Assembly (NCBI GenBank): GCA_016699165.1
Contig: CP064963.1
Span: 310,001-374,000 of the forward strand
From: Candidatus Melainabacteria bacterium
GTDB lineage: Bacteria; Cyanobacteriota; Vampirovibrionia; Obscuribacterales; Obscuribacteraceae
Direction: 5' to 3'
DNA length: 64,000 bases
The notes beneath the pieces were generated by a model. The model was not told where the DNA came from and searched no databases. It was given only the letters and a program-made list of their open reading frames with translations. Shown here in pieces: positions 28,370 to 36,601 of the stretch. Both the position numbers and the translations under genes were made by a program. Numbering within the stretch: the first letter of the stretch is position 1; each line of letters opens with the position of its first letter.

Positions 28370-28591
28370 ATGGCTGAACAAGCTTTGCAGTTCAATAGTA
28401 TTAGAAGAAGCACAGAAAAACAGTTGTTGACTGCTTTTGAAGCATGGGCAAATGAGCGTGGAGGTATTCCGCCTCTTCATATGCTTGTTTTCAAAGGCGT
28501 GAGAGAAAGGAATGTAAAGGTGACTACCGAAGGCTGGTATAGATTCGGTACAGGGAAAATGGCTTTTAATGAAAATAATTTTTTTGAATAA
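28370..28591 (+). CDS. giant toxin-like protein, segment 5
   Basis: 73 residues, open upstream to 28325 (ELQALKDEYILSRAH). It ends with GWYRFGTGKMAFNENNFFE at a run of seven T (28584-28590 region). One more T joins it to segment 6. It forms the N-terminal part of the presumed metalloprotease domain. Confidence 0.5.
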   Translation: MAEQALQFNSIRRSTEKQLLTAFEAWANERGGIPPLHMLVFKGVRERNVKVTTEGWYRFGTGKMAFNENNFFE

Positions 28592-29117
28592 CCCTGGTCG
28601 ATATGGTCGTTATGCAGACTTAGCCAAGCTGGCTGTCCATGAGCATGTACATTTTGAGCAAGACGCTTTGGTCGTTCGATACGCGTTGAAATCGACGCGA
28701 CGAGAGTTAGGGATTCAAAATGCCGATGAATTAAGTGGTGCGAAATTAGAGGAACTACTAGCCAAAGCTAACAAAAAATATGCTGATTTGATGGGATATC
28801 CAATGAATAGAGATTGGCTGGAACATGTTTTTCGTTACGATAAGAAACTAGGAGACATTTCTCAGGCGCAGGAATCTCACGCTATTCTTGTAGCTAAAGA
28901 AAGTAAGACTTATCGCAGAGTCCATAAAGACTTCGACATTTGGATGAATTCGGCAAGAGAAGTCGATTCGCGCTTAAATCATTTTTCTAATTCAAAACAC
29001 TATCAGCTTGACATTAATGTGCTGCTCAAAGAATTGGTGGATGGCACCGAAAATGTTGATGCTGCAACTTTTGCCAAAAGAATTTTTGGTGATGCTCCAA
29101 TACGCAGGAGATACTAA
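28569..29117 (+). CDS. giant toxin-like protein, segment 6 (HEHVH metalloprotease-like domain)
   Basis: The first few codons overlap segment 5; real sequence resumes at NNPGRYGRYADLAKLAV. The motif HEHVHFEQD at about 28639-28665 fits HExxH, the zinc site of metalloproteases, suggesting a peptidase-type toxin domain. Helical sequence follows. The frame ends at 29117; restoring one A near 29099 continues it into segment 7. Confidence 0.55.
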   Translation: MKIIFLNNPGRYGRYADLAKLAVHEHVHFEQDALVVRYALKSTRRELGIQNADELSGAKLEELLAKANKKYADLMGYPMNRDWLEHVFRYDKKLGDISQAQESHAILVAKESKTYRRVHKDFDIWMNSAREVDSRLNHFSNSKHYQLDINVLLKELVDGTENVDAATFAKRIFGDAPIRRRY

Positions 29118-29161
29118 CAGCTGCCAAAAGGTTTAAGGAGCGAGGTGAGACTATATACAAT

Positions 29162-29383
29162 GTGGTGGATGATCCAAAGATTCCTTACGAGCAACTCAGA
29201 ACTATTTTGGTAGACCGATTTGAAAATCGTCTGGCTTACTTGAATGACGAAATCAAGTATTCCTGGGAACGATACTCACGACACCTATTTGAACTTGAAG
29301 CAACAGGACTGGAACATCAAGTCACTGTTTATACCAAGCTTAAGGAGCAGGAAGAGATAAAAAGGGTTCTGGGACGCACTTAG
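29162..29383 (+). CDS. giant toxin-like protein, segment 7 (C-terminus)
   Basis: 73 residues plus an open upstream part (QEILTAAKRFKERGE). Helical end of the protein, closing with EEIKRVLGRT and a stop at 29381. No immunity gene follows on the same strand. Confidence 0.5.
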   Translation: MVDDPKIPYEQLRTILVDRFENRLAYLNDEIKYSWERYSRHLFELEATGLEHQVTVYTKLKEQEEIKRVLGRT

Positions 29384-29406
29384 ATCCACCCCTTTAAAGA
29401 GTATAT

Positions 29407-29727
29407 TTACTTGAATCGCTTGATATGCTGGCTGCCGTCGCGCCAAAAATAAATTGTTTGCATGCCACTGATGAACACCTCGTAGTGAGTTCAGCCAGCG
29501 CTCATGATTCGATTGAGAAACTCTCGATAGTTAATTCGTCGTTGTTGAATATCGACAATAGCTGATTTAACGGCACCGTCATCGAATTCTCTTGCTACGC
29601 GATTGCCTATCAGATCGACGATGTATCGCTTTGTGCCGACTGCTTTTAGTTTTTGCAGCACTTCGAGGAACGTGATATTTCCTGCAAGAGAACGGTCTGT
29701 GTATTCTCTGATGATAGAATTATTCAC
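29407..29727 (-). pseudogene. DUF1398-like protein with in-frame TGA
   Basis: A GTG start at 29727 is preceded by AAGGAG. The first 78 residues (SLAGNITFLEVLQKLKAVG ... INYREFLNRIMSAG) match DUF1398 proteins, with an apparent internal deletion. A TGA at 29491-29493 is followed in the same frame by 27 more codons that look like the family's C-terminus (YEVFISGMQTIYFWRDG) before TAA at 29407. It may be a nonsense mutation; TGA recoding is possible but unproven. Confidence 0.5.
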
Positions 29728-29739
29728 TCTATTATCTCC

Positions 29740-29868
29740 TTATGCCAGGCGGTCTTTGCCGCGTGTTGTAATGTTCCAGTCGTTTGCATCTAGAAGCAGA
29801 CGTATAATTTTCATCAAGTCGATTTTTTGCTTGGCAGTGAGTGAGCTGAAAAAGGCAATTACTTGGCT
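29740..29868 (-). pseudogene. orphan C-terminal coding fragment
   Basis: An open stretch of 42 codons without a start codon ends at TAA 29740-29742, just before the DUF1398 ribosome-binding site. It encodes a helical segment (LTAKQKIDLMKIIRLLLDAN) and looks like the tail of a lost gene. Family unknown. Confidence 0.3.
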
Positions 29869-29951
29869 TCAGGTAGGCTATGAATTCGCTTTGGAGTCAC
29901 GCCGGGGTAGAATCAGATCCTGCGCAACTGTAGTTCAAAGTATGTATTCAA

Positions 29952-30000
29952 ATGGCACCCAAACTCTGGAGAGACAACCAAACCGAACGGCGCGGTGTAT
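29952..30000 (+). pseudogene. truncated copy of the zinc-ribbon gene (copy 1)
   Basis: The first 16 codons (APKLWRDNQTERRGVY) match the gene at 33471 and the decayed copy at 31672. Homology stops at 30000, where the hipBA promoter region begins. Confidence 0.6.
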
Positions 30001-30023
30001 GCCGCGAACCAGGAGTGTAATTA

Positions 30024-30103
30024 TATACCTTATTCGATATATTCAGCCTCGATATATACCTAATAAGATATTTTTTCTTGCCAATTATACCTTATACGGT
30101 ATA
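30024..30103. promoter_or_regulatory. three tandem operators of the hipBA module
   Basis: TATACC-N6-GATATA (30024-30041), TATACC-N6-GATATT (30055-30072) and TATACC-N6-GGTATA (30086-30103) start exactly 31 bp apart, about three helical turns. They resemble HipB operators, which are spaced inverted repeats. Confidence 0.75.
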
Positions 30104-30105
30104 AT
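30078..30105 (+). promoter_or_regulatory. hipBA promoter, probably leaderless
   Basis: TTGCCA (30078-30083) and TATAAT (30100-30105) are 16 bases apart. The hipB ATG is at 30112, 7 bases after the -10 box, so the transcript should begin at or near the start codon. The third operator covers spacer and -10. Confidence 0.7.
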
Positions 30106-30111
30106 GCAAAT

Positions 30112-30429
30112 ATGAATAACAGTCTATCACTTAAGGTCTTAGTCGACCAATTGGCTAATTTTCGAAAAGAGCAGTCTCTGACCCAGGCTGAACTAGCCTC
30201 ACTCTTGAATCTGCCTCAAAGCTATGTGGCGAAAATTGAAAGCGGAAAAACAGATTTGAGAACCACAAAGCTAATTGAGATTGCGCGAGTGTTGGGACTT
30301 GAAGTCATGTTGATTCCCAAAGATCATTTATATCTCGTCAATCAAGTTCTAACAGAGGACGACATAGAGCTTGAAAAACAACAGAAGCGTACATCGATGT
30401 ACGAGCCGGATGAACTTGAAGATGAATAA
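30112..30429 (+). CDS. hipB: HipB-type antitoxin, XRE helix-turn-helix
   Basis: 105 residues. The Xre/Cro HTH is at residues 10-65: LTQAELASLLNLPQSYVAKIESGKTDLRTTKLIEIAR in outline, with LGLEVMLIP forming the beta dimer strand as in HipB. The acidic C-terminal tail (EPDELEDE) could neutralise HipA. Its stop overlaps the hipA start by 8 bases. It should bind the three operators upstream and repress its own transcription. Confidence 0.88.
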   Translation: MNNSLSLKVLVDQLANFRKEQSLTQAELASLLNLPQSYVAKIESGKTDLRTTKLIEIARVLGLEVMLIPKDHLYLVNQVLTEDDIELEKQQKRTSMYEPDELEDE

Positions 30430-31667
30430 GCCAGTTTCCATCGTGCGCAGGAAAAATCGTCCAAAGGTTCTCAATGTATACATTAGTGATGTATTGGCTG
30501 GAAGGCTAACTTGGATAGAGGGAGATCATCACTCGTTCGAACCGGATTTTAATTACGATTGGATTCATGGTCATCCTATCTTGTCTCTTTCAATGAAAGG
30601 ACCGGATGGTGATATAGATCATTCAGAAATTCAAAACTCGAACTCAACTGCCACCATTCTTTTCGAACCTACTTCCCGAGGGACACTTGAGAGGCTACCT
30701 TGCAGCTCGGGCGGGAGTAAAACCGCAAAGAGAATTTGCGTTATTGGATGCATTAAAAGACGATCTTCCAGGAGCGTTGCAATTAATGCATGCTGATGAA
30801 GTTTCAGTAAAAAGAAGTTCGAGTCTAAGCCCGCGCGATTCTAAAAAGTCAGACGCAGATGAAGTTATGCACTTTTCACTTGCAGGCGTGCAACTTAAAT
30901 TTTCAGCGATACAAGAAGCCGTAGGTAAATTGACTATACCAGCACACGGAGTAGGCGGATCTTATATAGTCAAACTTCCTTCGCTTAGGTACAAAAATGT
31001 TCCAGAAAATGAATTTGTGATGATGGAGTTAGCGAGACGTGTGGGGATTGAAACTGCAGATGTAGAGTTGAGAGAAACCTCATCCATTAAAAAACTTCCC
31101 GAAGACATTCCAGAAAATTTCGGTCAAAGTCTTGTTATAAAAAGATTTGATCGAGATGGTGACAAGCGCATTCATATCGAAGACTTTGCGCAAATATTTA
31201 AAATCTATCCAAGAGACAAGTACAAAAAAGTTAGTTATGGTGGCATAGCCAATGTGCTCTTCAGAGAAGGAGGCAACGAGCAGCTAGTCGAATTTATAAG
31301 GCGGCTCACTTTCTCAATTCTTATAGGCAATGCTGACATGCATTTGAAGAACTGGTCAGTCATCTATCGAGAGCCGCAAAAAGCAACTCTGTCTCCTGCT
31401 TATGATTTTGTCTCAACAATCTTGTACTTGCCTGATTACAAGCTGGGATTAAGTCTTGGTGGGGAAAAGGACATGCACAAAATTGAAGAAGCTAACTTCA
31501 GAAGCATGGCCGCAAAGATGCTCTTGCCGGAGAAGTTAGTGGTGGCAACAATGCGTGAAATGAAAGAAAGATTTATGGAAGAGTGGGCAAAGTCCAAGAA
31601 AGAACGATTGCTAAGCAGTGAGCTGATTAAAACAATCGACGATCATTTAAGAAGAGTGCAAATTTAG
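30422..31667 (+). pseudogene. hipA: HipA-type serine/threonine kinase toxin, frameshifted
   Basis: Begins at ATG 30422, overlapping hipB. The N-terminal domain (LAGRLTWIEGDHHSFEPDF) is in one frame to about 30632 and the rest is in another. Removing one A from the run 30633-30636 gives the family motif LPPFFSNLLPEGHLRGYLA. The kinase part (30687-31667) has GGSYIVKLPS, the catalytic GNADMHLKNWSV and the metal-binding SPAYDFVS, so catalytic residues are intact. As read, no full-length toxin is made. A GTP/ATP-dependent kinase of tRNA synthetases is the role in known HipA proteins. Confidence 0.8.
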
Positions 31668-31671
31668 GCGA

Positions 31672-32947
31672 AATGCCACCCAAACTCTGGAGAAATAACC
31701 ACTTACTGAACGACGCGGTGTTTTCAACATCGATGGCGGTGTTCGTCTGGTGACGGTAGGCGGATGCGGTCGAATCTGTGTGAAAAATGCCTTGCGTGTG
31801 ACCAGTTTGGCAGAGAAGGATAATTTATGCCGGGCACCCTGAGGTGGTGTTAAGTGAACTGGGACGCAATTGCAGTGTTATGTGTTTGTAGGCATTCTGA
31901 GATATCGATATGACTGAAACGGTAATCGATCAACCAGAGTAATTCAGACTTTGCAAGAGGGAATCCCTAGTAGGACATTTTGCCGAAGCCGAAGAGGCTT
32001 TTTTACAAAGCTGCGAGTTTATTGAAAGTGCCAGATACTTCAAGTAAAATTATGTTGGAGTTTCATGCACAAAGCGGATTTAACATGCGGAGTTGTTAAA
32101 TAACTTGCTGACCAAAATGGCGCGAAGAGTTTAAAACGGCGCTCGAATAGGCAAGAACGCGGGTCTGCGACATTGAAGCGTTACAAAGTTTTATGGTTTA
32201 CGGCAGATGCAGCAAAGGTCGAAAGACATGACGTGATGCATTGAATTGTTTTGAATCTGCCCTGAGAATTTGCGAATATCATTTGGATCGGATGATGTGA
32301 AGACACGTCTTAGCACGAAGTTGTATGTTGGGAATTTTCATGCGCACAGGCGATGAGATAAATCGGAGAGAAATTTTAGCCTCATGGAACAAAGTGCATG
32401 GGTTCTTCTTGATGCCACCAGATTTTGGCGCTTAAAAATTGCATCTGTTACATGATGTCCGAATTTGATTTAAACAAACTCAAATCTACCGTTGAAAGGC
32501 TTTTCGGCCTGCAAGTGTTTTTAGGTGATGTGTTCACTCCTGATTTGATGCGCGATTATTATGAATCAGATACGAGTCTGGAAGGGAGCGCGGCCGGATG
32601 GATGGATTTCGTAACAGGATTACAGACAAAATCGGATGATATTGCTGCTGAGTTCTGTGCGGTAGTAGGCGGCGAGCCTATTTTACAATTTGCTTAAATA
32701 CGCAGGTCCTAACATTTATGCTGATAGAAATCCCAAAAACACAGATGAAAATGGGCAGCAGAAAATGTAGACGATATCGCCTGCATGTTTAACGCCGGCT
32801 TTATAAACTAAAACGTGAAGATGCTTTGTTATTGATACTAAGAGTAGATAATGGGTATGTTTTTTTGTATCTCACACTCAGCTGTGAAGCGCGAGAGCTG
32901 TAAGGGTTGTTGAGTTTAGGAGTCTCTATGATGTGGAAGTTGTTGTA
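31672..32947 (+). pseudogene. decayed copy of the zinc-ribbon/TPR gene pair (copy 2)
   Basis: Aligns along its whole length with 33471-34748 but carries many single-base indels and stops. The longest surviving frame is 32425-32697 (FDLNKLKSTVERLFG ... GGEPILQF). It directly follows hipA. It shows how fast loci erode here. Confidence 0.8.
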
Positions 32948-33019
32948 AATGTAATGCATCCTGCATTTAATTCAAAAATCCAGGGTTGTCTCAAAAAGGT
33001 TCCTATCGTGGGGACAGAG

Positions 33020-33145
33020 CTCCATAAAATTGCTTTAGAAGAACACTTCTCGGTCCTGCCTTCTGAAAATATCTGGAGTCTGTTCGCGGCTCCGTTCGAT
33101 CCTTCAGTGTATTTGCATATAGAGTCGTTGCTTCCAGGAGTTTAA
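33020..33145 (+). pseudogene. second amidohydrolase-like N-terminal fragment
   Basis: Contains HKIALEEHFSVLPSENIWS, close to the fragment at 17822 and to amidohydrolase N-termini, then a short tail and a stop at 33143. No start codon of its own. Confidence 0.4.
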
Positions 33146-33470
33146 CGAAAGCGCCTGGCTGCAATGGATAGTTTCGAGATAAAATAATAGCTGCCCCTTC
33201 GCAGACAGCGCCTGAGTCCAGCGCGATCTGATAGTAAGCGCGCCCAGTATCTTGCAAGTCAAAGCAATGAGTTTCTAGTACAGCAATAAGTCTTCACCCA
33301 GATCGCTACCGAGGCTTTGCTTGTCTTGCGCTGCATTGAGATCCAAAGCAGCGACTGAAGAACTTGAAGCGGATGCATCGAGGAATACAAATTCGTTGGT
33401 GCTTTCTGGTGAATGGATACTACCAATGGTAATTCCATCTTGAGGCTTCTGGTAGGCTATATGCATTCAA
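33146..33470. other. intergenic, no clear gene
   Basis: Leftward frames of 60-84 codons exist but have no ribosome-binding site and no recognisable motif. One, starting at 33466, is Ser/Asp-rich (LDASASSSSVAALDLNAAQD) and may be a relic. Confidence 0.35.
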
Positions 33471-33689
33471 ATGCCCGCAAAACTCTGGAGAAATAATCAT
33501 AGCGAACGACGCGGTGTATTCAACATCGATGGCGGTGTTCGTCTGGTGACAGTATGGATGCGCTCAGATCTGTATGAAAAAATGCATACGTGTGACAGCT
33601 GTGGCAGAGAAGGCATAATCTATGCGGGGCACCCTGAGGTGGTGCTTAAGTGGACCGGGACGCAATTGTTGTGCTGGATGTGTTTATAG
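33471..33689 (+). CDS. 72-residue zinc-ribbon protein (copy 3, intact)
   Basis: Starts MPAKLWRNNHSERRGVF. Two Cys pairs, CDSCG and CWMC, separated by about 27 residues form a probable zinc ribbon. Cytosolic. It is 18 bases upstream of the TPR gene and was duplicated with it. Function unknown. Confidence 0.65.
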   Translation: MPAKLWRNNHSERRGVFNIDGGVRLVTVWMRSDLYEKMHTCDSCGREGIIYAGHPEVVLKWTGTQLLCWMCL

Positions 33690-33707
33690 GCATTTTGAGA
33701 AATCGAC

Positions 33708-34748
33708 ATGGCTGAAACTGCAATCGACCAAATCATAGAAATACTAGACTTTGCAAAGCGTGAATCGTTTGCTGGGCATTTTGCCGAAGCCGAAGAGCTT
33801 TTCGCTAAAGCTTCGAGTTTATTGAAAGGTGCAGATGCTTCAGGCAAAATTATGTTCGAGTTTCATGCACAGCGCGGATTTAACTATGAGTTGTTAAACG
33901 ACGACCAAATGGCTTGCGCAGAGTTTAAAGCGGCGCTCCAAATAAGCGAGAACGCGGAATGCGACATTGAAGCGTTGACAGAAGTTTTTATGGTTTACGG
34001 CAGATGCAGCAAAAGGTCGAAAGACTATGACAATGCATTGAAGTGTTTTGAATCTGCCTTGAGAATATATGAATATCATTGTGGATCGGATGATGTGAAG
34101 ACGCGCCTTGCACGAAGTTCTATGTTGGGAATTTTCATGCGCACAGGCGATGAGATGAATCGAGAGAAATTTAGCCGCATGGAACAAAGTGCAACGGGTT
34201 CTTCTTTGATGCCACCAGATTTGGCGCTTCAAAAATTGCATTCGCTAGGCATGATGTCCGAATTTGATTTAAACAAACTCAAATCTACCGTTGAAAGACT
34301 TTTCGGCTCCGAAGTGTTTTTAGGTGAGGTGTCTACCCTTGATTTGATGCGCGATTATTATGAATCAGATGAGTTTGGGAGCGAGCGTGCGGTCAAAGAT
34401 GGATGGATTTCGTGCAGTCAGGATTACAGGACAAAATCGGATGATATTGTTGCTGAGTTCTGTGCGGTAGTAGGCGGCGAGCCTATTCTACAATTTATTA
34501 AATACGCAGGTCCTAACATATATGTCGATAGAAATCCTAAAACACAGATGAAATGGGCAGCAGAAAATGTAGACGATATCGCTCGCATGTTTAACAGCCG
34601 GCTTTATAAGCTTAAACGTGAAGAGCGTTTTCATGCCGTTGATACCGGAGATGATATCGGTATATTTTTGCTTCTGACACCAGCTCTGAAGCGCGAGTTG
34701 TATAGAGTGGTTGAGTTTAGGAGCCTTGGTGAGGCGCAGGTGTTGTGA
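33708..34748 (+). CDS. TPR-containing cytosolic protein
   Basis: 346 residues, no signal peptide. Residues 15-150 contain three to four TPR units (AGHFAEAEELFAKASSLLKG; KDYDNALKCFESALRIYEYH). The C-terminal half is a distinct alpha/beta domain (LNKLKSTVERLFGSEVFLG ... AVVGGEPILQFIKY), conserved in the decayed copy at 32425-32697. It forms a unit with the zinc-ribbon gene. I do not recognise the C-terminal family. Confidence 0.65.
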   Translation: MAETAIDQIIEILDFAKRESFAGHFAEAEELFAKASSLLKGADASGKIMFEFHAQRGFNYELLNDDQMACAEFKAALQISENAECDIEALTEVFMVYGRCSKRSKDYDNALKCFESALRIYEYHCGSDDVKTRLARSSMLGIFMRTGDEMNREKFSRMEQSATGSSLMPPDLALQKLHSLGMMSEFDLNKLKSTVERLFGSEVFLGEVSTLDLMRDYYESDEFGSERAVKDGWISCSQDYRTKSDDIVAEFCAVVGGEPILQFIKYAGPNIYVDRNPKTQMKWAAENVDDIARMFNSRLYKLKREERFHAVDTGDDIGIFLLLTPALKRELYRVVEFRSLGEAQVL

Positions 34749-34758
34749 AATATCATGA

Positions 34759-36354
34759 TTATTTTTGACTCGGCAATTTTTCGGAAGGTATTTTATCCAA
34801 TTCTTTTTTCGCCTTAATAGCCTGATCCCAATAAGCCTTGTAGTACTCGGATTTTTCTTTTAAATCTATGGTTTTGCCACGAACCTTAAGCCAGTACGAA
34901 TCAAAAATCGTTGCCGACATATCGTCGGGATGCGTGAAGCCAAGTCTCTGCATGTCTTTCTTTAATGCTCCGCCTTTCCACAAACACCAGTTGTTACGCA
35001 TCCAGGTGCCAAATCCGTGATGGTAGTGAATCATCTCTTCTTTGTCGATAATATGTATGTCATGCTTTGCTGCTGGTGGCAAAATATCGTCGAGTTCTTT
35101 TAGTGCGTCGTCAAAACTTACCGGAATGTAAATGCCAGATGGAGATGTGCTGTCCTTGTGAAGTTTAATTCCTTTCAAGTGCATGCTCATCAACTCTCCA
35201 CGCATAATCGGATGATTCCAATTCTTGTCCATTACCGTAGTGCGATTTTGCGAATACGGTCGTGCAAAAACATATTTTGGCTCAACTACAATTTTTCCCT
35301 GGGGATCGATAAATCCATATCTCCAGCCTTTCTTGACCAGAGCTCGTAAGCAGGAGAATGATTCAACTTCGTTGTAAATCGCTTGAATTTTTATGGTGCC
35401 TGTTTTATCGATAAAGCCCCAAGTATTATCATAACCTTGTATTGCACACAGCCCTTGCGAGAAGCTTGAAGTCTTGATGTATGTTGGCTTAATGACCACC
35501 TTTCCGGTAGTGTCTATAAAACCAAATAAGGTGCTTTTTCTTACTGATGCAAGTCCATCCGAAAAAGGCTGCACTTCCAAATAGTCTTGCGAAATTACTT
35601 GTTTGCCTGAAAGATCAATGAATCCCCATCTCGCGCCCGTTCTCACCGCGGCTATAGAATCGGTAAAACTATAAACCTCGTCAAATTTAGGCGATACCCG
35701 GTTACCACTTTTGTCGATGAAAAACCATTCGAAATCGAGCCTTACAGCGGCGCGCCCTTGCGAGAAATTCAATGCCAAATCATACTTTGGCTCGATGACT
35801 GTCTTTCCGCTTTTATCCAGAAAACCCCATTTAGAGTTAGACGAAGTCAAGGATCTAAAGGAAGCTAATCCTTCGCTAAACTCGTTGCATTCATCACAAT
35901 TATCCTTGGTAAAAACTATTTTTCCTGAGTGGTCGATGTATCCAATCTTTTGTGATTTGCTAAGAACTGATGCCAGTCCTTCAGAGAATTTGCGGCATTT
36001 TAAAAATTGGGCGGGAATAACTTTTTTGCCTGAAATATTCATATATCCGTACTCGAACGGACTGTAACCCGGCTTAAACATTTCAGCTGGATTTGTTTTG
36101 GCATCAGACTCAAACACGGTCAAGCCTTCGCTGAAGTCGGTGAGCTGAAGCCCAGAAACGTCAGCAACTTGCTTTCCGTTCTCATCGAGCAAGTACACAA
36201 ACATTTGCTCACCCCTATTTGGAGGTTTGCTCAAATCGATCTTTGATTCAAGTAACTGAAGCATTTCTGCTTCTTCTTTTGTGTTTTCTTCGCTTGAAAA
36301 GGCTGGTAGAAAACTGATGACCAATGAAAGAAGCAGTGGATAAAGTTTGCGCAC
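34759..36354 (-). CDS. exported WG-repeat protein (copy A)
   Basis: 531 residues; GTG start at 36354 preceded by GAGG. Signal peptide ends near PAFS. Residues 80-390 hold about eight WG-type repeats of the form FIDKSGKTVIEPKYDLALNFSQGRAAV. The C-terminal 120 residues (DALKELDDILPPAAKHDI ... YHHGFGTWMRNNW) resemble DUF6794. Probably a beta-rich extracytoplasmic binding protein. Paralogue of 37959-39587; each is divergent from a lipoprotein gene. Confidence 0.85.
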   Translation of the reverse strand: MRKLYPLLLSLVISFLPAFSSEENTKEEAEMLQLLESKIDLSKPPNRGEQMFVYLLDENGKQVADVSGLQLTDFSEGLTVFESDAKTNPAEMFKPGYSPFEYGYMNISGKKVIPAQFLKCRKFSEGLASVLSKSQKIGYIDHSGKIVFTKDNCDECNEFSEGLASFRSLTSSNSKWGFLDKSGKTVIEPKYDLALNFSQGRAAVRLDFEWFFIDKSGNRVSPKFDEVYSFTDSIAAVRTGARWGFIDLSGKQVISQDYLEVQPFSDGLASVRKSTLFGFIDTTGKVVIKPTYIKTSSFSQGLCAIQGYDNTWGFIDKTGTIKIQAIYNEVESFSCLRALVKKGWRYGFIDPQGKIVVEPKYVFARPYSQNRTTVMDKNWNHPIMRGELMSMHLKGIKLHKDSTSPSGIYIPVSFDDALKELDDILPPAAKHDIHIIDKEEMIHYHHGFGTWMRNNWCLWKGGALKKDMQRLGFTHPDDMSATIFDSYWLKVRGKTIDLKEKSEYYKAYWDQAIKAKKELDKIPSEKLPSQK

Positions 36355-36601
36355 TGAGTTAACCCTCGTATGATTTATCGACTATCAATGGTGAAGTCTC
36401 ATGAGGTACTCCGCGGCTTCAACTTTTTATATTGTACCCGTTGAGATGCCTACAAAAAATCCAGGGTTTTCCCTAGACTTGCATTTGTCACGACCTGAAA
36501 GAATCGAATAAGTTATGCAGACTAAAATCAACTTAGATAATTTACTACTGGCTTACTTACGACGAGGGCGGGGACTATAAGTCTGGTAGGATTTTCATAG
36601 A

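Larger units (their letters stand above)
20299..29383 (+). pseudogene. reconstructed giant toxin-like gene broken by six one-base indels
   Basis: Segments 1-7 read as one protein of about 3020 residues if single bases are restored at six short homopolymers (near 22100, 26757, 27153, 28320, 28584 and 29099). Five need one base added and one needs a base removed. No other stops occur, so the reading frames are otherwise conserved. It is either recently inactivated or affected by homopolymer errors in the assembly. Confidence 0.65.

Noticed and set aside
33003..33257. 84-residue leftward frame
   Set aside because: Overlaps the amidohydrolase-like scrap on the other strand and shows no family features.
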